NCBI GenBank assembly: GCA_029563035.1
Contig: JAKQTP010000096.1
Span: forward strand, 1 to 7,255
DNA from: an archaeon
GTDB lineage: Archaea; Iainarchaeota; Iainarchaeia; CSSED10-239
Direction of reading: 5' to 3'
Length of the DNA stretch: 7,255 bases
In this document: piece after piece, positions 1-6,734 of the stretch
Layout: each line of letters begins with the position of its first letter
Numbering within the stretch: the stretch's first letter is position 1
The notes under the pieces: generated by a model
What the model saw: the letters and a program-made list of their open reading frames with translations, nothing else
What the model was told of the DNA's origin: nothing
Databases searched by the model: none
Translations under genes and position numbers: made by a program

Positions 1-33
1 AGTGTTGCTGAAATGATGGGAGTGAAACTATGA
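1..33 (+). CDS. C-terminal tail of an upstream gene (partial)
   Basis: Reading from base 1 gives ten codons (SVAEMMGVKL) and then TGA at 31-33. The stop overlaps the next start in an ATGA arrangement, the same junction seen at three other places in this window, which is the main reason to believe the frame is coding. The fragment also contains the ribosome binding site of the next gene (GGGAGTGA, 18-25). Ten residues are too few to suggest a function. The gene is cut by the window edge and probably belongs to the same operon as the genes that follow. Confidence 0.55.
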   Translation, partial: SVAEMMGVKL

Positions 34-248
34 AATTATTAATCTTATTTTTGTTTATGGGTTTAATTAATACTCAAAATTTAATTTTTGAAGTAAATCA
101 AACTCCAAGAGATATACCTACTCCAATTTCTCCAGAATATGTCCAAAAAATTTATGAATGTGGAAAAATTGATTTAATTGATAGGAGTTCAGTTAAATAT
201 AACTCAAGTGCTTTAGTGGATGGAAGTTTAGACGAGTGTGATAATTAA
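30..248 (+). CDS. Small secreted or membrane-anchored protein, unknown function
   Basis: This 72-residue protein opens with MKLLILFLFMGLIN, a lysine followed by a strongly hydrophobic stretch, as in a short signal peptide or N-terminal anchor (about residues 2-16). The remainder is polar, with two cysteines (C44 and C70) that could form a disulfide outside the cell and one N-glycosylation sequon near residue 58. There is no obvious cleavage motif, so retention as an anchor is as likely as release. The ATG follows GGGAGTGA by four bases and overlaps the upstream stop (ATGA). Its own stop shares one base with the next start (TAATG). I do not recognise the family. Position at the head of a membrane and surface gene set suggests an accessory envelope protein, which is inference only. 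Confidence 0.75.
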   Translation: MKLLILFLFMGLINTQNLIFEVNQTPRDIPTPISPEYVQKIYECGKIDLIDRSSVKYNSSALVDGSLDECDN

Positions 249-2614
249 TGAGTGATTTAAAGTTTGATAAAAATGTAAAGTTTGAAATAGTTGAAAACAA
301 AATGCCTGTTGGTCCTTTTGCTCCAACTCCTGAAGGACAAAAAGCAAGAGTAGAATATTATACAAAAAGTGGAACTTCTTATGGTGGAGGTGGAAGAAGT
401 GTTACTCCAACTCAACCTGTTGCTTATGAATCAAAAGTTTTACAGCAAAGTTTTGGAAGTAAAGAAGCAATGCAACAAGCAGAAGCAGAATATTATGCAA
501 AACAAAGACAAGAACAACAAAAAGCATTCTCAAAAACAGGGGGATTAGTTGGAGTAGGACAAACAAGTCCATACTTTAAAACTGGAGTACAAGACATTCA
601 AACAGACTCACAAGCAATAAGAACAGCAACAACAATGGCAGATCAAATAACAAGACAAAAAACAGGAGTACAACCAGGTACAATAGGGTTACCAAAAACA
701 CCCCAAACAAAAGACTTCATTGGACAAGCATCAGATTTTTTTACAGGAATAACAGCACCACAAAGTGGAGATGTTGAAATAACTTATAAAACAAAAACAG
801 GAAAAATTACTTCAAAGATTGTTGAAACTCAAGGAGTTAATCAAAAAGATGCTGTTTCTTCTGCTATTAAACAAATTGAAGCACAAGGTGGAACTTTAAC
901 TGGTGAAATTAGAAATATTCCAAGAATGAGTCAAGCAGGAGAATTTATTGTTGAAACTGCTGCAACCTATCCTTTATTTATGGGACAAATGCTTGTTGGA
1001 GCAAAAGTCTTACAAGGAGTTTCAAAAGTTACTGCACCATTAACTAAACCTGTTGCTAAAGTAGTTGCTAAAGTTTCTACCCCTGTTGTTCAAAAAACTG
1101 CTCAAACTATTAGTGGAGTTGCTGATGATATTTATAAAGTTTTATCACCAAATGTTCAAAAAGGAATCACACAAGTTTCAAGTAAAGTAACCCCTGAAAT
1201 TGTAGATAAAGGAAAAGTTTTACTAAAAACTGAAGTTACAGGAGAAGCTTTACGACAAGCAGGATTATATACCCCTGAAGTTTCTTCTGCTACTTATTTG
1301 GCTTTAACTCCAGGAAGAGTTTTTAAACCAACTGAAAAAACTCAAAAAGTTGCTGAAGAAGTTTACACTGCAACTAGAGTTAGTTATTATGGTGGAACAC
1401 AAAATATTGTTGATAAAGAAGGGAAAGTTATTGAAACAAAAAAAGTTCAAGGTAAAGCTCCTATTTGGGAGTCAATAGAAACTCCAATAGGAAATTTAGG
1501 TGCTGAAAGTTTCTTACCAGGAATAAAAGTTGCAACAGGATTTGCTTCAGAGTTTGAAACTCAAGTTAAAGAAAAAGTTAAAGATATTCCTGAATATCAA
1601 GCACTAAAAACTCCTAGCGAAAAGAGACAATATGAAAAAGAATTTAAAGATTATTATTTAAATGTTCAACAAATTGGTGGAACTGTTGGACAAGTTTTAG
1701 TCGAAACCGGTGGAGAAGTTACTGGTGGTGGAAGATTATATGCTTTAGGTCCAATTAAATCACGAGGAGAGGCAGCAATAAAGTTTGCTGTTGCAAGTGG
1801 TACTACTGGAATACAAGAAGGAGTTTATACATCAGAACTTGGAGCAAAAGTTGAACAAAGAAAAGTAACAGATCAAGAAAGATTAACTGCTGCAATTATG
1901 GGTGGAACAATAGCTGGTGGTTTTGGAGCAGCACAAGGATATACTCTTGGAACTGGAACAAAATCAAGAGTAGTTAATATTGCTGGTGAATTAATGGATT
2001 TTCCAGGAGAACCTCTTGGAGATGTTCTTGGAGAAAAAGTTAAAAAGATCTTGAATGTTCCTGATATTAAAGTTGGTTCAAGTCTTGTTAAAACAAGTTA
2101 TGGACCAAGTATAACTGCTCAAGATAATAAAGATAAACAAAGCAAGAGAGATTATAGTGTTGGGCAATCTATTTGGATTAAAACTCCTGGAGTGAGTGTT
2201 CCTGGTGGAAAAACTTCAACAGCAGTTGATATTAAAAAGCCAAGTGATGTTCCACCTACAGAACCATTACCTGGAGATGTTCCGCCTCAAGAAAAAGAAG
2301 ATGAGAAAGAACAAGAAAAAGAAGAACAAAAAGAAGAAGTACCAAGTAATGTACCAAGTTTTACCAATGTACCAAGTACAGTTCCAGTAATATCTCCACA
2401 AGGATTCTTTTTACCAGGATTCGGACCACTAGGACAGGCAAGAGGAGTATCAAGAGTTGATAGAACAAAAATCTATAACGAACTAGAAGCAGCAGGAAAA
2501 AGGTTTCAACAACTAAGTGGATTAGGATTTACACAACCAAAACAAAAAACAAAACCGAACACTGTGTTAATAAATGGAAAGGAATATAAATTAGGTAAGA
2601 GAGTGAAAAAATAA
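248..2614 (+). CDS. Large cysteine-free structural-like protein, 788 aa, unknown family
   Basis: No family is recognised. There is no signal peptide, so the protein starts in the cytoplasm or is packed internally. Visible regions in order: a Gly/Gln/Tyr-rich N-terminus with a GGGG run near residue 46; a Gln/Thr-rich stretch 85-155; a short strand-strand-helix-like module 174-225; a moderately hydrophobic segment 232-256 followed by Val/Lys/Thr-rich amphipathic sequence to about 330; an alanine/glycine-rich segment 547-570 with glycine-zipper spacing (MGGTIAGGFGAAQG); a Pro/Asp linker from 666; a wholly charged E/K/Q/D run 682-697; repeated NVPS units 700-713; an aromatic/glycine patch 719-729 (GFFLPGFGPLG); and a basic C-terminus. 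I see no cysteine and only two tryptophans. The start follows GAGTGTGAT (234-242) and overlaps the previous stop (TAATG). Length, low complexity and glycine-zipper segments resemble internal virion or tape-measure-like proteins, but nothing diagnostic is present; a surface-associated scaffold is an alternative. Confidence 0.85.
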   Translation: MSDLKFDKNVKFEIVENKMPVGPFAPTPEGQKARVEYYTKSGTSYGGGGRSVTPTQPVAYESKVLQQSFGSKEAMQQAEAEYYAKQRQEQQKAFSKTGGLVGVGQTSPYFKTGVQDIQTDSQAIRTATTMADQITRQKTGVQPGTIGLPKTPQTKDFIGQASDFFTGITAPQSGDVEITYKTKTGKITSKIVETQGVNQKDAVSSAIKQIEAQGGTLTGEIRNIPRMSQAGEFIVETAATYPLFMGQMLVGAKVLQGVSKVTAPLTKPVAKVVAKVSTPVVQKTAQTISGVADDIYKVLSPNVQKGITQVSSKVTPEIVDKGKVLLKTEVTGEALRQAGLYTPEVSSATYLALTPGRVFKPTEKTQKVAEEVYTATRVSYYGGTQNIVDKEGKVIETKKVQGKAPIWESIETPIGNLGAESFLPGIKVATGFASEFETQVKEKVKDIPEYQALKTPSEKRQYEKEFKDYYLNVQQIGGTVGQVLVETGGEVTGGGRLYALGPIKSRGEAAIKFAVASGTTGIQEGVYTSELGAKVEQRKVTDQERLTAAIMGGTIAGGFGAAQGYTLGTGTKSRVVNIAGELMDFPGEPLGDVLGEKVKKILNVPDIKVGSSLVKTSYGPSITAQDNKDKQSKRDYSVGQSIWIKTPGVSVPGGKTSTAVDIKKPSDVPPTEPLPGDVPPQEKEDEKEQEKEEQKEEVPSNVPSFTNVPSTVPVISPQGFFLPGFGPLGQARGVSRVDRTKIYNELEAAGKRFQQLSGLGFTQPKQKTKPNTVLINGKEYKLGKRVKK

Positions 2615-2988
2615 TGCCTTGTAAAAAAAATAAAAAAAGAATGAATCAAAAAGGTTCAATCAGTTACTGGTTTGTTTTTGTAATACTTGTAATAATGCTT
2701 TCTTTTTTGTTTGGTGTTTCAATTCCTTTTCTTCAAACATTCACTGTGGATATTCAAGGAGTATCAAGTGATTTGATTGATAAAGCACAAGTTAGTGCTT
2801 TGAATATTAAAGATGAAAATTCAAGACAAGCAGTTCTTGATTCTCTAAATGCTCAAGAGTCAGGGTTGGCTGAACAGCAACAAATTTATGGTGCTTTTAT
2901 TCAATATTCTTGGATTTTAATTATTGTTATTATTGCTTTTATTTTGTTCATGGCTTCTAGACGAGATGTTGAACAGAATATTGGGTGA
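2614..2988 (+). CDS. Two-helix membrane protein with a pilin-like N-terminus
   Basis: The 124-residue protein has a very basic N-terminus (five lysines and an arginine in the first nine residues), a hydrophobic helix at about 18-40, a polar loop 41-95 without cysteines, a second helix 98-114, and a short C-terminal tail starting SRRD. Positive charges at both ends predict both termini inside and the loop outside. The string NQKGSISYW before the first helix resembles an archaeal type IV pilin cleavage site (KG followed by a hydrophobic helix), but the usual glutamate at +5 is missing and pilins lack a second helix. The ATG at 2614 has a GAGTGA motif at 2601-2606 and overlaps the preceding TAA; an internal ATG at 2641 has no such motif. 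The two-helix plan is also seen in small envelope proteins of archaeal viruses. Function unknown. Confidence 0.8.
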   Translation: MPCKKNKKRMNQKGSISYWFVFVILVIMLSFLFGVSIPFLQTFTVDIQGVSSDLIDKAQVSALNIKDENSRQAVLDSLNAQESGLAEQQQIYGAFIQYSWILIIVIIAFILFMASRRDVEQNIG

Positions 2989-2990
2989 TT
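2983..2990 (+). promoter_or_regulatory. Ribosome binding site deciding the TTG start at 2995
   Basis: GGTGAT (2984-2989), within GGGTGATT, is a perfect match to the core complement of the archaeal 16S rRNA 3' end. It lies five bases before TTG 2995. It overlaps the stop codon of the two-helix membrane protein gene. It is badly placed to serve a GTG start at 2985, because that GTG lies inside the motif. Confidence 0.55.
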
Positions 2991-2994
2991 AGTT

Positions 2995-3150
2995 TTGGGT
3001 TTAAGAAGTTTAGGTCAATTCGACAAAGTTTATTCACAAGCTGTTCAGATGATTCAAAACCACACCAAAATCATAGATTTTGGGTGCCTCACAAACCCAT
3101 TAGGGTTTGTTCAGTCTCAACAAGAGTTAAGCGGAGAGGTGTTCGTTTGA
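2995..3150 (+). CDS. Small 51-aa protein, hidden between membrane and surface genes
   Basis: This short ORF starts at TTG, five bases after a GGTGAT ribosome binding site, and ends at TGA 3148-3150. Its stop overlaps the TTG start of the surface protein gene (TTGA, four bases), the same kind of junction used elsewhere in the operon. Codon choice (AGA, GGA, TTA, GTT, CAA) matches the neighbours. The competing frame, read from GTG 2985, needs CGG, CGT, CGA and AGG codons that are rare or absent nearby. The product is mostly polar, with one cysteine (C31), no signal peptide and no membrane helix, so it is probably cytoplasmic. It is in the same frame as the upstream 124-aa gene, separated only by that gene's TGA, so it could be a readthrough extension or the severed C-terminus of that gene. 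No family recognised. Confidence 0.5.
   Translation: MGLRSLGQFDKVYSQAVQMIQNHTKIIDFGCLTNPLGFVQSQQELSGEVFV
3063..3086 (+). repeat. Inverted repeat / hairpin 1 inside the 51-aa gene
   Basis: CACCAAAATC (3063-3072) pairs with GATTTT plus GGTG (3076-3081 and 3083-3086) around a three-base ATA loop, giving ten base pairs with one bulged G (3082). It lies four bases before a second hairpin and about 60 bases before the TTG start of the surface protein gene. The DNA appears to code for the 51-aa protein as well, so the role, if any, would be at RNA level or as a protein binding site. Confidence 0.6.
3091..3110 (+). repeat. Inverted repeat / hairpin 2 inside the 51-aa gene
   Basis: ACAAACCC (3091-3098) and GGGTTTGT (3103-3110) are perfect reverse complements with an ATTA loop. 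The stem ends 22 bases before the strong ribosome binding site of the surface protein gene. No T-tract follows, so it does not look like a terminator. Control of translation or mRNA processing of the downstream gene is possible but not shown by sequence alone. Confidence 0.6.
3133..3141 (+). promoter_or_regulatory. Ribosome binding site deciding the TTG start at 3147
   Basis: GGAGAGGTG contains GAGGTG, a six-base match to the archaeal anti-Shine-Dalgarno sequence, and sits five bases before TTG 3147. A signal peptide begins exactly at this TTG. Together these argue that the surface protein starts here rather than 54 codons upstream. Confidence 0.7.
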
Positions 3151-5567
3151 ATTTAAGATTTGTTTTAATCGGTTTGTTGCTTGTTTTGTTTTCAACACAA
3201 GTGTACGCTGGGATAACACCACCTACAACAACTTTTAGTTCTTTTCAAGTTCCTAACACAACAGACCAAAACATTACCCTAGCCTGCACCGACAACAATT
3301 CAGGATGCAAAACAATAAACTACAATATAAATTCAACAGGGTGGAATCAAATAGTTAAAACCAATGATGTTAATTTTTATTATAATGACGGAGGATACCA
3401 AATTCCTTATTCAGCAGAAACAAATGCAAAAGTAGACCACACATGGTCTTTTGGATTTAAAACTTTTAACAGTTCTCCAACTCAACATCAACACTTAATT
3501 TCTCAGAACACATCAAGTCAAGGACATACACAACAATTTTACATACAATCTGGAAAATTATATTATTCAATATATGCAAGTCCAACAAGTTATCTAAACA
3601 CAGAAATAACAACCATAGATTCAAATGTATTCTATTATGTTGTAGCAAGCATTGATTTTTCAGGAACAAGTAAAATATATGTAAATAATGTAGAAAAATG
3701 GTCAGTGGCTTTAGGAACATTTGCTTACGGAGGAAGTATTGAAAACCACCCAACAATAATCGCACCCACCTTATCAGGAATTATTACCGACGTAAATATT
3801 AGTGCAACTGTGCTAAACCCGACACAAGCAAGCGAAATGTACACTTATTTATCAAGGCAGCCAAGAATTATTAATTTAGCCAATTATTCTTTCCTTTTTA
3901 GTGGTGTTGGCGACCATAACATTCAATACTTTAGCACAGACAACGCAGACAACAACGAAACCATAAAAACAAGTCAATTCCCACAATTCCAAACAACACA
4001 AGACCAAATCAACTCAAAAATAATATTAACAGGAGCAACAATCTACAATGATTACAACGTAACCAGTTGGTTATGGACAATAAACGGAACACCCCTAACA
4101 GGAACAACAGACAGAATCAAATACTACTCAACACAAGCAAACCTAGACTTAAACGTATGCCTAACAACAAACTCAACAGACACTACTTGCAAGTCCACAA
4201 AAACATGGGACACAATAGCACCCACAATAGACGCAAACATAACCCCCAGCAACTACGGATTCACAAGCACATTCGACATAAACTATAACATGACCTGCTA
4301 CGATAACTTTACACCTATACAATACACAATAAAAGTAAACAATGGAACCACAACAACAACCATATATAACTCAAGCGATGCAAACGCTTCTTTAAAATCA
4401 GGAAATTATGATATGAACGTAGGACAACAAGCACAATTTATATTCACTTGCACAGACGACTCAAACAACACAGCAACTTACACGAGTTTAAATTTATACT
4501 CTTTACAATTCAGACTAGTAAACGAAAACACAGGAACAATATTTGACTTAAATAAAGTAACAGACGCAGAAGCATATTCATATGATGGGAATTTTATATA
4601 CAATTTCAAAGACACAAACTTGACAAGCAAAAACTTTTTCTCACCAAGCACAATTATTAGATTTGATTTCACTTACCCTGATGAAGCAGCCACAAAGCTT
4701 TCAAGAGAAATAGATTTTAGATACATTGATGACACTAATATTGGAGTTTGTGTTGCAGAATATCAACAATTTTATTTATACAGATTTTTAAGCACCAATG
4801 TTAAACCTGTTGTTCTTTACAATGATTTCGCAAAGTGCTATAATCTAGCCAGTACAACAAAATTCTTGTACAATACTTATCAGTCTAATGTTGCTTATAC
4901 AATAAATAAACCATATTATCTTTATACTTACTCAAACAATGTTAAGTCATTACTTGCATTACTTGATGGATCAAACAATACAGAAATAAACTTAGATGTT
5001 TTAGCATTTAACCAAACAGATTATGCTTATGCGATTAATACAGACAATGTTATTTTTAGACCAAGTACAACAGATTCAAACACGGTAATTATTTATTTCT
5101 TTTCTCCACAACTAAATGACACAGTAACAATAGATATTTATAATGGTTCAACAAAAATTTGGACTTACACAGAAACTACTGACACTAATTCTTTTTTAGT
5201 AAACTTCTTTTACTCTGATTTAAATGTAACAGATTCAAACTTGTTAAAATTAATGGTTACAATTACTAATGATTCTGAATCTACAAGTTTTTTTAAATAT
5301 TTTAATACTAAGTCAGAATCTTATCAAGGAATATTAAACCCTGTTGTTGCAATAGTTCTTAGTTTTTTTATAATGTTTTTTGGGATAACAATGGTGTCAT
5401 ATAGGTTTGCTATGGGTTGGTTTGGGTTAGCGGTTAGTTTAATTTGTATTGGTATATTATCTCTTGCTCCGCTTTATGATTATATTTTGTTTTTACAAGC
5501 CATATATTTAATAATAGGTTTATTCATAGGTGTTATAGGGAAAGAACAGAATTTGGGGTTGTCTTAA
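3147..5567 (+). CDS. Spike-like surface glycoprotein with Ig-like and LamG domains
   Basis: Numbered from TTG 3147 the protein has 806 residues. Residues 1-21 are a canonical signal peptide ending VYA before glycine. The ectodomain begins with an Ig-like half (22-67, cysteines 47 and 54), then a LamG/concanavalin-like jelly roll (about 71-236, core SKIYVNNVEKW), then the missing Ig-like half (244-276, HNIQYFSTDNADN), so LamG appears nested in the Ig-like fold. A PKD-like region (289-353, C338/C348), another Ig-like domain (354-451, C384/C435) and an unassigned beta-rich region with C535/C564 follow. Three hydrophobic helices (about 730-751, 756-776, 778-797) anchor the C-terminus. I count about 25 N-X-S/T sequons, consistent with heavy glycosylation. 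The frame stays open back to GTG 2985 (860 residues), but that extension buries the signal peptide. LamG folds often bind glycans, so receptor or cell binding is plausible. It could be a viral spike or a host adhesin. Confidence 0.85.
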   Translation: MNLRFVLIGLLLVLFSTQVYAGITPPTTTFSSFQVPNTTDQNITLACTDNNSGCKTINYNINSTGWNQIVKTNDVNFYYNDGGYQIPYSAETNAKVDHTWSFGFKTFNSSPTQHQHLISQNTSSQGHTQQFYIQSGKLYYSIYASPTSYLNTEITTIDSNVFYYVVASIDFSGTSKIYVNNVEKWSVALGTFAYGGSIENHPTIIAPTLSGIITDVNISATVLNPTQASEMYTYLSRQPRIINLANYSFLFSGVGDHNIQYFSTDNADNNETIKTSQFPQFQTTQDQINSKIILTGATIYNDYNVTSWLWTINGTPLTGTTDRIKYYSTQANLDLNVCLTTNSTDTTCKSTKTWDTIAPTIDANITPSNYGFTSTFDINYNMTCYDNFTPIQYTIKVNNGTTTTTIYNSSDANASLKSGNYDMNVGQQAQFIFTCTDDSNNTATYTSLNLYSLQFRLVNENTGTIFDLNKVTDAEAYSYDGNFIYNFKDTNLTSKNFFSPSTIIRFDFTYPDEAATKLSREIDFRYIDDTNIGVCVAEYQQFYLYRFLSTNVKPVVLYNDFAKCYNLASTTKFLYNTYQSNVAYTINKPYYLYTYSNNVKSLLALLDGSNNTEINLDVLAFNQTDYAYAINTDNVIFRPSTTDSNTVIIYFFSPQLNDTVTIDIYNGSTKIWTYTETTDTNSFLVNFFYSDLNVTDSNLLKLMVTITNDSESTSFFKYFNTKSESYQGILNPVVAIVLSFFIMFFGITMVSYRFAMGWFGLAVSLICIGILSLAPLYDYILFLQAIYLIIGLFIGVIGKEQNLGLS

Positions 5568-5568
5568 A

Positions 5569-6015
5569 ATGGGTAGTTCGTTAGAACAATTTAAAACTAT
5601 GATGACTGTTCAAATTTTTTGGTCTCTTGTTTTTACTTTGTTGGTTTATACTTTGCCTGGTTCTGATTCTGGACAACTTGCTTTGATTACTATGTCTAAT
5701 GGTACTACTGATTTGGCTACTATTAGTGATTCGTTTGAGTCTGCGGTTACTAATCAAACTAATATTCCTATTGTTGAAATGGGTGCTTTGTTGTTTTATT
5801 CAGGAAATATTATTATTGATTTACTATTAAATTTTGCATTCGCAATACCTGAAATGTTCTCTATTTTGTTAAATATATTATTTTTAGTGCTACCAGTAGC
5901 AGGAAATATACAACATGTTGTAACTTTGTTCTTTATGGCTTTAATTAGTATAGGGTATGCAATAGGAATACTTCAATTTGTAACCAACATTAGGTCTGGA
6001 GGAAGCATAGCATGA
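5569..6015 (+). CDS. Polytopic membrane protein, about four helices, 148 aa
   Basis: Hydrophobic segments lie at about residues 12-29, 71-91, 93-112 and 115-138. Between the first and second is a Ser/Thr/Asn-rich loop (31-68) with two glycosylation sequons (near N44 and N62), which suggests that loop faces outside. There are no cysteines or catalytic-looking charged residues in the membrane. The ATG comes one base after the stop of the surface protein gene; the upstream GGGGTT is a weak ribosome binding site, so translational coupling is likely. Codon choice changes sharply inside the gene: up to about codon 83 third positions are mostly T (ATT, ACT, GCT) or G (TTG), and later mostly A (ATA, GTA, GCA, TTA). 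Family not recognised; a membrane partner of the spike protein is the simplest guess from position. Confidence 0.8.
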   Translation: MGSSLEQFKTMMTVQIFWSLVFTLLVYTLPGSDSGQLALITMSNGTTDLATISDSFESAVTNQTNIPIVEMGALLFYSGNIIIDLLLNFAFAIPEMFSILLNILFLVLPVAGNIQHVVTLFFMALISIGYAIGILQFVTNIRSGGSIA

Positions 6016-6293
6016 ACCCAATAATAGCACTAGCATCAATAGACAAACTTTTAGAAGGACTAGGAGTATCACTAGACATATACATTATATTAATAATAAC
6101 AATATCAAGTTTAATTTTATCTGCAAAATCAATAAAAATAGGACTATCACTAACACTTTTATTATATTCATTAAGTTATATTGGATTAAGATTCTTAGTA
6201 TTGGACACAACCTACGCTTTATATGCAATCTTCGGAGCATTAATCTTAATGACACTAAGCATTTACACAACAAAAGGAAGTGAAATAATATGA
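6012..6293 (+). CDS. Small three-helix membrane protein, 93 aa
   Basis: Three hydrophobic helices are visible at about residues 20-38, 42-63 and 66-86, joined by very short loops; the first loop carries two lysines (SAKSIKIG), which predicts that it faces the cytoplasm. The N-terminal 18 residues look amphipathic. The ATG overlaps the previous stop (ATGA) and follows a strong GGAGGA ribosome binding site (5998-6003) by eight bases. The stop again overlaps the next start (ATGA). Codons end almost only in A or C (ATA, CTA, GCA, GAC), unlike the first half of the preceding gene. The small, very hydrophobic form is compatible with an abundant virion membrane protein or with a small subunit of a membrane complex, but no family is recognised. 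Confidence 0.8.
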   Translation: MNPIIALASIDKLLEGLGVSLDIYIILIITISSLILSAKSIKIGLSLTLLLYSLSYIGLRFLVLDTTYALYAIFGALILMTLSIYTTKGSEII

Positions 6294-6724
6294 TTGAAAC
6301 AACAATAGGATTTATAGCATTTGGAATTGTATTAATAATTGGGTTAATTAAACTTTGGAATCTTGCGAACTCAGGAAAAGTTTACACTGGTAAATGGATA
6401 GCTATTGGATTAATTATGGCAATAGTTTGTTGGGGAATATATTTTACTGCAAGCATGAGTGCTTTGAATCAAGAAGCAATATGGGAAGATTCAACAGGGG
6501 AATTAATGCAATACAAAAACAATGACTACCAAACTTTATTTAATTTCTTTCCATTGCTAAACATATTATTACTTTGTATTGGGGCCATGAGTGGAATAGA
6601 AACTTTTAAAGTATTCATAGACATAATAGATCCCTCAAGTATGCGACAAAAATACGGATACACTCCAAATCCACCAACTCAAGAATATAATCCGCAGTGG
6701 AATAAACCAAGATGGAAAAATTAA
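6290..6724 (+). CDS. Three-helix membrane protein with Pro/Asn-rich tail, 144 aa
   Basis: Helices are predicted at about residues 3-24, 35-55 and 83-105. Basic residues between the first two helices and after the third suggest N-terminus outside, an acidic/polar outside loop (56-82, with AIWEDSTGEL) and a cytoplasmic tail. The tail (about 115-144) is rich in Pro, Asn, Gln and aromatic residues and ends in Lys/Arg, so it is probably disordered and could contact an inner protein or nucleic acid. The start overlaps the previous stop (ATGA) and follows GGAAGTGA (6276-6283). It is the last gene of the train; a 124-base gap with promoter elements follows. No family recognised. A membrane protein bridging an envelope to internal contents is an inference from topology. 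Confidence 0.8.
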   Translation: MIETTIGFIAFGIVLIIGLIKLWNLANSGKVYTGKWIAIGLIMAIVCWGIYFTASMSALNQEAIWEDSTGELMQYKNNDYQTLFNFFPLLNILLLCIGAMSGIETFKVFIDIIDPSSMRQKYGYTPNPPTQEYNPQWNKPRWKN

Positions 6725-6734
6725 TTCAAACTTA

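Noticed and set aside
2196..2390. 64-aa Lys-rich ORF in another frame within the 788-aa gene
   Set aside because: It is a frame shadow of the charged E/K linker and NVPS repeats. It lacks a ribosome binding site.
3042..3114. TGTTCAG direct repeat flanking the two hairpins (3042-3048 and 3108-3114)
   Set aside because: Seven bases is too short, the second copy overlaps a hairpin arm, and there is no sign of a transposon or recombination core.
2985..3146. 54-residue N-terminal extension of the surface protein from GTG 2985
   Set aside because: Rare arginine codons, unusual composition, an internal signal peptide beginning exactly at TTG 3147 behind a strong ribosome binding site, and a better coding frame over the same bases all argue against it. 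It cannot be excluded fully, because the GTGA overlap resembles the other junctions.
3466..3765. 99-aa minus-strand ORF inside the surface protein gene
   Set aside because: It is antisense to the LamG-like domain, with Leu/His-rich composition and no recognisable start context.
4067..4288. 73-aa Asn/Arg/His-rich plus-strand ORF inside the surface protein gene
   Set aside because: It is an out-of-frame reading of the A/C-rich codon block, with a composition typical of a frame shadow.
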